Program-made: the position numbers and the translations under genes | DNA from: Symbiodinium natans | Taxonomy: Eukaryota; Sar; Dinophyceae; Suessiales; Symbiodiniaceae | Reading direction: 5' to 3' | DNA length: 64,000 nucleotides | Assembly: GCA_905221605.1 (NCBI GenBank) | Contig: CAJNDS010000114.1 | Coordinates: 294,355-358,354, forward strand | Part shown: piece by piece, positions 1 through 9,795 of the stretch | Numbering within the stretch: the first letter of the stretch is position 1 | How the letters are laid out: each line of letters opens with the position of its first letter | Notes under the pieces: generated by a model | Told to the model about the DNA's origin: nothing | What the model saw: the letters and a program-made list of their open reading frames with translations, nothing else | The model's database searches: none

Positions 1-5
1 AGGGT

Positions 6-79
<74 letters not shown>

Positions 80-91
80 GGTTTAGGGTTT
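1..91 (+). repeat. TTGAGGG variant telomere-like array
   Basis: The window opens with about a dozen head-to-tail copies of the heptamer TTGAGGG, a one-base variant of the plant-type telomere repeat TTTAGGG, and changes to TTTAGGG in the last units. The same variant recurs at 4075-4142, 20170-20198 and 37795-37815. The array could be interstitial or could be the edge of a scaffold; the sequence does not decide. Confidence 0.9.
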
Positions 92-1068
92 ACCGAAGAG
101 CTTTGTCGTAGCTAAAAGGCGAGGAGGGCGACGAGGGAAGGTGAGGTGAGAGCCTAGAGGCTGCGGCGCTGCCTTATCTGATGAAACCGCAACGGAGCAG
201 GGCTTAAGGAAGGAGACGGGGTCCCCCAAGCAAGAAAGACAGGTTCTGGCCAACGTCTTCCTCTCTCATGGAGGCGTTTGCGACAAACAACTCGCGTGCG
301 TCCGGGCAGCGCCAGACTCTGCAGCGCGCAGAAGACGGCCACTTTCATCTCCGCCTTGCGTGGATAGGATGCCTGCAGCGACGTAAGTCTTTGTTGTCGG
401 CACCCGGCACCCTAAACGGAGGACGTTGCCGTGTCCCTGCACCCTAAACGGAGGACGTTGCCGTGTCCCGCAACAGCAGCCATGATTCTGGGAAACTTGA
501 AACCAAAACCCTAAACCCTTGGGCCTTGAGCAGCTCCATGAGGCTGACAAGCACTTGTCCAAGCCGCCGCCGCGAGTCGCCGTGGGCCACGTACCTTGAC
601 AACGGCATCCCAAACAAGCCCGGGAAGCTCAGGGCGGTCAAGGATTAGGTATTGGGTTTCTAGGGTCAGTACGGCAGGCTTTGAAGCCCCCAAGACCAAA
701 CTCACAAGCCACAGAAGACAACAACTAGACGATGGGCGCCAATGTTTCCAGTCCGAACTACATCGCTCACCTCTCGCCTGATACAATCCTGCGACAATGC
801 TTTGCCAGGCAGCCCGCAGCTGTCCTCAAGCCACCAAGCAGCCTGAGCAGCTGACCCAGGCTGCGTCGGACAGCAAATCTCCGGGACAGTGCAATGTTGC
901 CCTCAGGTCAGGGCTCTCTTGCGAAGCCCGAGGTGATGTGCCTGCGCTGCTCAGTGCGCTGCCAGCGGCAACGTGCGGTAGAAAAGACACCCGCGCGCAT
1001 TCTCACCAGGCTTCGATGATCGCCACCATGACTGAGCTCATCATTACCCAGCATCACGGTCATGACAT

Positions 1069-1159
1069 GGGGGGTTTACGATAATTAGGGGTGCCTTACT
1101 TGGGGGTCCGTATGATAAGGGGATCCTAAGATTGGGGGTCTACATGAGGGTAAGCCCCC
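1069..1159. mobile_element. MITE family B copy
   Basis: A 91-bp element opens with GGGGGGTTTACGATAATTAG and closes with GGGTAAGCCCCC, inverted versions of each other. It is flanked by ACAT (1065-1068) and ACGT (1160-1163), an imperfect 4-bp target duplication. The interior (GGGGTGCCTTACTTGGGGG, ATAAGGGGATCCTA) matches the other family B copies. Confidence 0.65.
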
Positions 1160-1253
1160 ACGTGTTCGCATTGCGATCTCTACTACAGCGCGGCCCTCCA
1201 AAGTGCAACCCTAAACCCTAAACCCTAAACCCTAAACCCCACACGGAGGCCTC

Positions 1254-4075
1254 CTTGGCATCCTCAGGCACAATGAGGAGCAGGCGCAGGGCCCGAAGGC
1301 CCTCCACGAGGATCCAGGGCTGCTCCTGGAGCTCGAAAGGGTTTAGGGTTTAGGGTTTAGGGTTTAGGGTTTAGAGCTTAAGGTTTAGGGTTTAGGGTTT
1401 AAGGTTTAGGGGTCCAACGTGGCCCAGCAGCACAAGCCCCTGAGAGAGGTGTAGTCACTGGCAAGGGAGACTTCAGGGCCTTGCCCACGCACCCTAAACC
1501 CTAAACCCTGAACCCTAAACCCTAGAGCCTACACCTCAAGTCAGTTGCAGGGTCCTCGGCCGCAAAACTGGTGAGTCGCAGCTGGAGGAGATCCAGCACG
1601 GCGGTGGTGAGCACCTATGAGGAGGTTCATGGGCACTGATAACCCCAAGTTGTTTAGGGTTTAGGGTCTAGGGTTTCGGTTTAGGGTTTAGGGTTTAGGG
1701 TTTAGGGTTGGGATCTTCCCCTTTATACTAACAGCTCCTTAATAGAGATTATGGTATCACCAATCAGAATCCCAATATAAGGACTGTTAGTCTAAGGGTA
1801 GGTGTTCTTCCAAGCGGCGCTGCCGGGGGGGTACCAAAACACGACGGTCATTGTTTTGTACACACAACAATTGTTGGCGAAATTGTTTGAATTGCTACAA
1901 CAATCGTTTAATTGTTACAACAACTGTTACAACAATTGTTTAATTGTGGAACATCCCAAAGTAGAGTCCTAGTAGGCTTCAAGCTCCCTAAGTGGGGTTT
2001 CGGCTTTGCCAAGCTGCTATCTCTGACCTTCGGAGAAGCATTGATTGGCTAATAAGTACCATGAACCTCCTTGTCAACCAGGGTTTAGGGTTTAGGGTTT
2101 AGGGTTGAGGGTTTAAGGTTTAGGGTTTAGGGTTTAAGGTTTAGGGAACCATCCCCTCCCAGGGCCTCACTCCGCATCGCCTGCGCGAGTTCGGAGCCGC
2201 TGCAGTGGCTCTGAGGCACGGTGTCCCCTGCAACGGTTTAGGGGTTAGGGTTTAGGGTTTAGGGTTTAGGGTTTGGGGTTTAGGGTTTAGGGTTTGGGGT
2301 TTAGGGTTTAGGGTGTAGGGTTTAGGGTTTGGGGTTTGGGGTTTAGGATTTCGGGTTTTGGGTTTTGGGTTTAGGGTTGTGGAACCAGGATCTGGGCCAT
2401 TGGGGAATGTTCTAAGGTAGGGTCCCTCTTGAGTATAAAGGGTACTTGAGGCCGCCTGAGGCACTGCAACCTTCAAAAAAGAGACACACACACAAAAAAA
2501 ATGTGTGTATATATATATATACATACATATATAAACACACACACACACATCTATATATATATATATATATATACCGTATAGAACTGTCCTCGAGAACCCT
2601 TTTGCTGTTGAGGAAGGCACAAAAAATTGCATTGTTGGTGTTTCTCCCTTTTGTCGCTGTCATTTGTTGGAGGCTTTTTTTTGCGTATTGGGAGATTTTT
2701 TGGGGTGGCCTGACATACAATATATTCGTACCTTTGTATATTCGTACATTAACCGATTTTGTACAGCAATACCGTATTACGGTGAAATGTATCGTAGTAT
2801 ACTAGTATAATAGTATAGTATTATAGTGTTTTTATCGTGTTTTAGTATTTTTGTATTGTAGTATGGTAGTATTATAGCATTGTAGCATTATAGTTTTTAG
2901 TAATCTGGTATTCCAGTCTTATTGTTTTCTGTTAGTATTATAGTACTATAGTTCTATAGCATTATAGTATGATAACGTACCCCCCCCGAGCACGTCTAGG
3001 GACCTACGTGCCCTCCAGGCCATGCGTAGCTTGCGCCCAAACGCAAAAACAAGTCTCGACTCTGAGCCCGCACTCGCAGAGCAAATATTCTCCGGGCATT
3101 GTGCTCGCGCATGGCTTCCCCCACGATCCCTCAAAAAAACGCCCTGCAGCCTTCAACAACCCGAAGCCCAAGTTCAGGGAGCATCTTAAGGGCTTCCATC
3201 TGTGCCTGTAGGGTCTCCTGCCAAGGTCCCCAGTATCCGCACCTGGGGCTCAGAAAGCAGAGAATCGCAGAAGACCAGGGCGGGCCGAGATCGCCCAAGT
3301 TCGTTAGTCTGGCCTCAACCTCGAGAGAACTTGCCGAAGCCCTCAACTCCCTGAAACCCCACATGAAACTCCAATTCAGCCCTGGAGCCTCCGGGAAGTC
3401 CCCGAGATCCTCGCAACCCTGAATGCCCCTCAACCCTGAACCCTAAATCCCCTCAACCCGCAACCGTTCCAACCTAAACCCCAAACATCCGAAACCCTAA
3501 ACCCTAAACCCTAAACCCTAAACCCTAAACCCTAAACCCTAAACCTCGGGCGAGGGGCCACGCAGCGAAGTGCAGAAAGCTCCGGCAGCGGCTCCCCGGC
3601 CCGGAGCGAGGCCACGAGGGGCGCCAAGGCGGCCCTGGAAGGGCCGAATTCAGAGGCTTTTTGGGGGGGTTTCAGGTTTGGGGTTTGGGGTTTAGGGTTT
3701 AGGGTTTAGGGTTTAGGGTCTAGGGTCTAGGGTCTAGGGTTTAGGGTTTAGGGTTTAGGGTTTAGGGTTTAGGGCTTTACCGGGTTCCAGGTTTTGGGCT
3801 TTGCTCTCGCAACGTTCATTCATCAAGTACTTGTCTTCCCCGCAATCAATACTCCCCTTAGAACCTTAATAAAAATAACATTTTTAATATCCTCTTGGGT
3901 TTTATATTTAAAAAAAAACAAAAAAATATTTCCCAAGGGGGATATAGTAATCTACTCAGCGCATGTGCTTCCATGTCGTGCTCACCGTTTGCTTGATGAG
4001 CTTTTGCGGCCATTTATGGTTGAGGTTCGGGGTCTGGGTTCACAGGCCGTGGGTTTTGGGTTTAGGGTTTAGGGT

Positions 4076-4142
<67 letters not shown>

Positions 4143-4753
4143 GAGCAAGAGACGGGATGTTACCGTATCAGACGCAGCCAGCGAGATCGTCAGCACAGAA
4201 GAAAAAGCGCATTGCGGTCAGGGGGCCGGCCCTGCTGCCGAAATGCCAATCGGTGTGCTAAGTCCACCTCAGCCGGGCAGGGGGCCCCGCAACAAGTTCA
4301 AACCCTAAACCCTAAACCCTAAACCCTAAACCCTAAACCCTAAACCCTAAACCCTAAACCCTAAACCCTAAACCCTAAACCCTAAACCCTAAACCCTTCC
4401 CTGTACTTAGGACAGCCCCCGGCTCCTAAAAAAACTCTCAGGAGCGCCACCTCCGGATCTTCAAAGCCCACAAGGCCCCGCAGCTCCTCCAGCATGCCGA
4501 AGTGTCTACTATTTGCCTAAGAACCTCCAAAAATTGAAAAAAAAAAAAAAAAAGGTAATCCCTATATTACCCTTAATAAGGAAGAATATTCTTGTCTTTT
4601 TTGGGGGGGTTCTTGAGCAACTAGTAGGTTTAGGGGGCTGGAAACATCCAGGAGACATCGGCTTTAAGCGACAGGAGCCCTGGAAGCAGCAAACATGCTC
4701 TCCTCAGTCGCATCGAGCAGGGCCAACTCATCCAGCCCGTCGGTCGCATCCAT
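1254..4753 (-). CDS. Unrecognised multi-exon gene, alpha-helical (HEAT/ARM-like) exons
   Basis: I do not recognise this gene. A plausible start codon lies at 4753 (acidic opening MDATDGLDELALLDATEESM). Downstream on the minus strand are exon-like islands with AG|G acceptors. They are 4436-4486 (17 codons, ELRGLVGFEDPEVALLR), 3545-3634 (AALAPLVASLRAGEPLPEL...), 1555-1614 (20 codons, VLTTAVLDLLQLRLTSFAAE) and 1254-1325 (24 codons, starts EQPWILVEGLRALRLLL). Further possible pieces lie at 3130-3400 and 2170-2225. The islands are leucine/alanine-rich and helical, like HEAT or armadillo repeats, but this is a composition argument only. Each island is bracketed by telomere-like arrays. Exon 3545-3634 ends exactly where a GTTTAGGG array begins. 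Joining of all islands into one gene is inferred; the 3' end probably runs off the window. Confidence 0.4.
1727..1791. repeat. Inverted repeat (fold-back)
   Basis: ACTAACAGCTCCTTAATAGA at the left end pairs imperfectly with the reverse complement of the right end (...ATATAAGGACTGTTAGT). It can form a hairpin of about 24-bp arms around a short loop. No target duplication is evident. Confidence 0.5.
1858..1948. repeat. AACAATTGTT-rich tract
   Basis: Degenerate tandem repetition of short palindromic units (ACAACAATTGTT and relatives). It has no coding character and no known function. Confidence 0.5.
2478..2575. repeat. CA/TA microsatellite
   Basis: Compound dinucleotide repeat (CA)n, (TA)n, (CA)n, (TA)n. 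Open frames across it are repeat artefacts. Confidence 0.9.
2700..2985. other. AT-rich tract with recurrent TAGTAT motif
   Basis: About 280 bp of degenerate TATAGTATTATAG-like sequence without coding character. A similar AT-rich stretch without genes lies at 40,375-40,780. Confidence 0.5.
4556..4625. repeat. Dispersed repeat, copy 1 (mate at 19848-19910)
   Basis: Shares the blocks AATCCCTATA..ACCCTTA, TAAGGAAGA and TTCTTGAGCAA with 19848-19910 in the same orientation. Two copies are visible. Ends are not defined, so its nature is unknown. Confidence 0.5.
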
Positions 4754-5020
4754 GGCGGCGAAGGGAGGACTAGTGGTGCAAGGCCCCAAGGTCGTCTCCC
4801 AAAGTCTTGAAGGGGGTGCCAAAAAAAGAAGCCACTGCTTTGCGCGAAGCGTCTCTGGTTCTGCTAGGCCGCTAGGCCTGGAGATCGGGTCTAGGTCTGC
4901 GGATGTTCTGCCGGCATTTTCCCTAAACAAAAAAAAACAGCCACGGCGCACTGCAGCATGGACCCTCCCGGGCACGTGAGACATGGTCTGGTGATGTCTG
5001 GTGCATCCCGAGCCCAGAGC

Positions 5021-8000
5021 TTGCGCCCCAGCGCCCTCGCCACACTCTTGCCCACCGAGGTCTTGCCCACGCCCGGCGGGCCGACCAGGCCTGGGAAGAG
5101 AAGAAGTATGCGTAGCAGGTTCTGCACTATTGTTGGGGCACTACTGAACATAATCATGTTGGTTCCTTTTTTTTTGGTTTAAGTACTCATACACATGTAA
5201 AATGATTTTCAACCATGACCCAGGTTTAAGCCGCGAGAGAGAGAGGTCCCGCCAGTAAGGTTCCCAGTCGAGAAGTGTCGAGGTGTCAACGGGGGAGCCG
5301 TTGAGAAGAGGACGGGGGGGGTGGACTATGGCTTGCATGGCGATTCCTGGGTTGCTATGGGCTTTTTGGACAAGGAACAAGCCAATACTAGTATCTCTGA
5401 ACAAGCTACCAAACCTGCGTTCTGAGCAGGACCATTCAAAGCCTGTTCGGTTGAAGGTATGCTTGTACAAATGGCAATGTAGGTGCGCAGCCGACCGTAA
5501 GTGAGAAACAGCATCATCAAAGACAGCAAACGTGCTGGAATATGTCCATGTTGCGACTACAACCTTTAAGTCTCGAAACCAAACCTTTGTTGAACCTCGA
5601 CACATCTATGAGGGGATGCTTGCCCATTTCGGGACCATGCGACCTGCGGGATTATGGATGAGGCAACCGGATGTAAATGCACTCGGGAAGGAAGTCGTAT
5701 TGATACTTTCGGGAGATGTAATGTGGAGTCGGACAGAGGTTCGCTTATTGAAACAGCGACAAAGGCGAAACCAAGACCCAAAACATTCAGGCTGTCCCGG
5801 ACAGACATACCTGCAAGTAGCGACTTGGTTCTAAATCCAACCGTATGTGTGAGTAGTGTCACATGGGTGGTTGTCAAAAAATTAGGATCCCTTTTGGACA
5901 CTCTAAGTATTAGGTGCCGTATTATATTAGGGACCCCCAAAGGGACCAAAATTTCGACAACCGCCCACACGCACTCCGGTACTTCCTCGTATTGCGGACA
6001 ACATGCGAACTGGGCTACAACACCCAGATAAGGCCAGTGCTCACCCATTAATAGGGTTTAGGGTTTATGGTTTAGGGTTTAGGGTTTAGGGTATAGGGTA
6101 TAGGGTTTAGGGTTTAGGGTAGACAATCCTCAGCCTCTGGCACATGATCTTGCCCTGGGTAGAATCCTTGGGCTGACACGGCCAAATATGCATCGGTCTA
6201 GGTATATAAGGGGGGGGTTTAGGGTTCAGGGTTTAGGGTTTAGGGCTTAGGGTTTAGGGTTTAGGGTTTAGGGGGAGGGGGAGGGGTTCCGTAATCTCCA
6301 CACAGGGCCTTAACCTAGGCAATGAAGGAGAGACGTCCAGAAGTTCAAGAAGAGACGCCTCGAATGACCTTACATTGCAGCGGTTCTCAAAGCCATGGTT
6401 GGACGCATCACGGCCAAGCGAATACAGCTTTGCGCTTCCAATGGGCGTGACTTTCAACGGACTTGAGAAGTTAAGCTCGAGGGTGCAAGGTGGTTTCGAG
6501 AGTTTGCGAGTCTAAAGATTTGGGGGGTTTACGAAGACTAAGGGACACCAAATATATGGTAACCCAAATAATAGGACTCCTTTATCACAAGGACCCCATA
6601 AGGCATCCCTCAATTCGGAAACCCCCATTTCAGGGTTCTGCCCTGACGGTCCTTCAGGAAACTCACGGCGATGTGCTCGAGGATCCGCTCCTTGACGTCT
6701 TCCAGGCCGTAGTGGTCCTGACAAACATTCACAGCTGAGGCTTTGAGTTTGACGGGTTTAGAGGGGTTTTGGGGTTTTGGGTGTTGGCTTGAAGCTTCAG
6801 ATTGTGGGCTTAGGGCGCGAGGTTCGGAAGTCACGTGGGAACCCTAAACCCTTACGAAACCCTGAACCCTAAACTTACCTGCCTATGCCCTGGAGGGCAA
6901 ACCGAACTTGGGTGTGATTGCACATTGCCTTGCGAAAAGGTCCGGACGCACCGGAATCGTGCATGAGAGCTACCTTCAGGTAAACCCCCTCCGTGCGGCA
7001 TCGTGGCATGCATATACTTGAGATGAGTAACGACTGACATACCCCAATGGAAGAAATCTCGAGAAGGATTGCCCATAGCAGCCGCTATAGGAGAGTTCCA
7101 GACACGCCAAGGTCCCATTCACACCTTCTCTTCATGTCATTTTTCGTTCAGGCACCGCCATCTCTTGCGCTGGCCGGGTGCCTCGTCCAGCACTGCTTCA
7201 GCATGCTTGATGTCACGGTTCTCAGGGGTGAACTGACCTTGGGCCCCCAACTCTATCGCTGTAAGCTGAGCACTGAAAGCCCAGGGTTGCACGATGCGTT
7301 GTGCTCCGGCTCATCCCTGAGGACTGGGCCCCATGGAAGGCAAGTGAGCCACTCTAAGTAGGTTCGACCTTCAGAGGCACAAAGTCATATTCTGACGTCC
7401 AACAATCGCCCACATGCACGGTGCGAGCTTGCAACTTTTTGGCTGCATTCGCACGCAAGCCTACTGGCACAGGTGCCTGACAATATCAAAACACAGCCCA
7501 GCAGTGCGAGCAGCGGCCCACAGTGCCCCTAGAAGCCATTTCAGAAGACTCACTTCGTGCTTAGCTACATGCAAAGCCACGTCACCTTTCCCTGGGGCGC
7601 GGACAGACGTTGAACTCTGAAGACGACGGCTCTAAGGAGTTCAGCTTCGCCAGCTCAGCCTCAATCACCTGACAGAGGCCTAAACCCTAAACCCTCAACC
7701 CTAAACCCTAAACCCTAGACCCATTGAGACACATGTTCCACTCATCATGGCCTTCTGCACCTCCTCCGGGAGCTCCTCGCGGGCGCAGAACAGAGCGTCA
7801 TTCGGCGCAAGACAATAACGGACCTTCTACGTGGGGATCGCGAAATGGACCTCCAAAACCGAGCCTCATTTAAAACAAACCCCCCGCTACCCGATTGATC
7901 CATAGACCCGAAACCCTAACCCTAAACCCTAGTTTCTCTTTGCTCCTTGGACTGGATGGCTTCGCGGAACTGGTTGGTGAGCGTCTGCTTCTCGTCCTGA

Positions 8001-9356
8001 GGCTGAGGCAACCGTGGGGGCTTCTTACAGTTGAGGGGTCCCCGTAAGGGTTTAGGGCTTAGGGTTTAGACATGTACCCTCTTTTACTGACAGGCATTCC
8101 CCTAAACCCTAAACCCTAAACCCTAAACCCTAAACCCTAAACCCTAAACCCCAACTCATCGGGATTATAACAGGGTACTAGAGACCCTATTCAGGAGCTG
8201 TTCGTCCAAGGGGGAACATCCCAGCTTTGGGGCTTCAAGTCCAGGCTCCCTAAGCCCTAAACCCTAAACCCTAAACCCTAAACCCTAAACCTTCCCGCAA
8301 GGCCTTCTCGATGCCCAGCTCCTTCTGGATCTGGCGCATCTGCTCCTCAGTTGGGGGTTTCCGACATCAGGTCTGTTTAGGGTTTCGGGTTTAGGGTTTA
8401 GGGTTTAGGGTTTCGGGTTTCGGGTTTAGCGTTTAGGGTTTAGGGTTTCGGGTTTCGGGTTTAGCGTTTAGGGTTTAGGGTTTAGGGGCATTTGGGGGTT
8501 TACGATACTAAGGGGTACCTTCTTGGGGTCCTTATGAGAAGGGGATCCGACTAATTGGGGGTCTAGTTTAGGGGTCCCCTATTTTCGTGCTCCCCACATT
8601 CTGGAGGTAGCAAATCCGAAGCCCTTCTGTTCACATGAACCCATCTTCCGGGGGAGGAGTGAAGCCCCAAGGCCTTCTCGAAGTCTTTGAATTTCCCAAA
8701 GCCTGAACCCTGTCGACTCAGGTTGCAACCCAAAGGATCTTCGTCTTCTGCTCCTTCGCGACCTTTTCCTCCACTTTGCCTAAGGGTAGTCGAAGTGGTC
8801 GGGCTTACGGTTTGCGAGCTTTGGGGAGGGGGGGGGGGGGGTTCAAAAGCCCCTTTATTAATACGTGTTTCTCTCGGAATCATGCTGAAGAGAGGACCCC
8901 CAGAAGTGATCCTAGGGCAACTCCCCCTTGATTGGGCTGCGTAAACAACCACCTTTCAGCCCGACTCTGACTCGAAGTCTCAAGGGTAGTGATGAGGAGG
9001 GCTTGCATGTACCTCACGGAAGGTTATAACCAGCTATACCACCCCCCCCCCCCAAGTTCTGAGCGTTTCCAAAAAATAGGGTCCACTTGTGTCTACCTCT
9101 AAATACCAAGATAGCGGAATCCCGCTCAACCCTTAAAAGGAACCCGAAGTCTGTTGTTTGGTTCGCGTCTGTGCGGGGTGGGGGAACAAACCCTAAACCC
9201 TAAACCCTAAACCTTGAACCCTAAACCCTAAACCCCAAACCCTAAACCCTAAACCCTAAACCCTAAACCCTAAACCTCCAAGAACTGGGGGCGTCGACTC
9301 TTCACCTCCGACTGGAGCTTGGCAGTGCTGAGGTCGGCTTCTAAGATGCTTCGCAC
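5021..9356 (-). CDS. lon: Lon-type ATP-dependent protease, partial, eleven small exons
   Basis: Eleven minus-strand exons join in phase into one Lon fragment. They are 9299-9356 (AKLQSEVK), 8730-8779 ([16 protein letters not shown]), 8304-8345 ([14 protein letters not shown]), 7946-7996 ([17 protein letters not shown]), 7752-7775 (ELPEEVQK, 24 nt), 7605-7668 ([17 protein letters not shown]), 7330-7368 ([12 protein letters not shown]), 7182-7237 ([17 protein letters not shown]), 6652-6717 ([19 protein letters not shown]), 6142-6166 (DSTQGKIM, 25 nt) and 5021-5090 (Walker [10 protein letters not shown]). Order and spacing follow the Lon family: helical N-domain linker, then the start of the AAA+ module. 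Lon degrades damaged proteins in mitochondria, plastids or bacteria. Acceptors are AG|G; donors are GT, GC or GA. Walker B, sensor and Ser-Lys protease parts were not found. The N-terminal substrate-binding part would lie beyond retrotransposon copy A, if present. It may be a pseudogene or a gene broken by rearrangement. Confidence 0.8.
5865..5966. mobile_element. MITE family A copy
   Basis: A 102-bp element with terminal inverted repeats GGGTGGTTGTCAAAA and TTTCGACAACCGCCC. The arms continue inward as GGATCCCTTTTGG and CCAAAGGGACC. It is flanked by ACAT (5861-5864) and ACAC (5967-5970). No coding capacity. Confidence 0.75.
6522..6626. mobile_element. MITE family B copy with perfect ATTT target duplication
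   Basis: A 105-bp element starts GGGGGGTTTACGA and ends TTCGGAAACCCCC. It is flanked on both sides by ATTT (6518-6521 and 6627-6630). It sits in a Lon intron, only 25 nt downstream of the exon ending at 6652. Confidence 0.8.
8494..8595. mobile_element. MITE family B copy
   Basis: Starts GGGGGTTTACGATACTAAGG and ends TTTTCGTGCTCCCC, 102 bp. Flanks ATTT (8490-8493) and ACAT (8596-8599) are a decayed or non-matching 4-bp duplication. Interior blocks GGGGTACCTT, GGGGTCCTTATGAGAAGGGG and GGGGGTCTA match the family. Confidence 0.65.
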
Positions 9357-9528
9357 CTTCCCGGGGTCGGGGTTTGGGGTTTAGGGTTTGGGGTTTGGGG
9401 TTTGGGGTTTAGGGTTTTAGGGTTTAGGGTTTAGGGTTTAGGGTTTAGGGTTTGGGGTTTGGGGTTTGGGGTTTGGGCTTTGGGGTTTGGGGTTTTGGGG
9501 GTTAGGGTTTAGGGCTTAGGGTTTAGGA

Positions 9529-9682
9529 TCTTGATGATGAAGCATCATATCCCTTCTGCAGGCCTTTTAGCTATGATCAAGTGCAGTATCTGAAAAGGGC
9601 GATTTGACTTGTGCGAGTTCACAGGTGTCTTGGCAGCATTAACCCTAAACCCTAACCTCTAATCTAAGGGTTGGTTTCCTTA
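9529..9682 (+). mobile_element. 5' LTR of retrotransposon copy A (154 bp)
   Basis: Identical along its length to both LTRs of copy B (23073-23226 and 34948-35101). It begins TCTTGATGATGAAGCATCAT, which contains the palindrome TGATG-AAG-CATCA. Near its end it carries the telomere-like motif ACCCTAAACCCTAA, and it ends GGTTGGTTTCCTTA. It abuts a TTTAGGG array on its left. The exact first base (TCTTG or TGATG) is uncertain. Confidence 0.85.
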
Positions 9683-9795
9683 GGTTATGAGCCCAAGGGC
9701 TCTAGGGCTTAGCGCTTAGATTAATTTCCTGGTTGGTCTAGCCTTTGCAAATCTTATTCTAAACGAGAGACATCCGAGAGTCGCTGCTGTGAGCC

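Larger units (their letters stand above)
1209..4397. repeat. Cluster of interstitial TTTAGGG/CCCTAAA arrays
   Basis: Ten short telomere-like arrays occur here. CCCTAAA orientation: about 1209-1239, 1489-1528, 3495-3547 and 4301-4397. TTTAGGG orientation: about 1339-1409, 1651-1709, 2080-2146, 2235-2379, 3673-3778 and 4057-4140. Units are mostly perfect, with scattered TTTGGGG, TTTCGGG and TTGAGGG variants. They alternate with GC-rich islands of 60-100 bp that read as minus-strand exons, so the arrays lie mainly in introns. Confidence 0.9.
6052..9527. repeat. Interstitial telomere-like arrays in and around the Lon introns
   Basis: Arrays lie at about 6052-6120, 6217-6275, 7679-7722, 8099-8150, 8253-8290, 8378-8488, 9187-9275 and 9369-9527. 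Both orientations occur. Several lie within 10-25 nt of Lon exons. The arrays just 3' of the exons ending at 8304 and 9299 read GTTTAGGG on the gene's strand. Confidence 0.9.

Noticed and set aside
8291-8303. Splice donor at AG|GTTTAGGG for the Lon exon [14 protein letters not shown]
   Set aside because: Using it would break the phase with the next exon (DEKQTL...). The GC donor at 8303-8302 joins in phase and matches Lon spacing.
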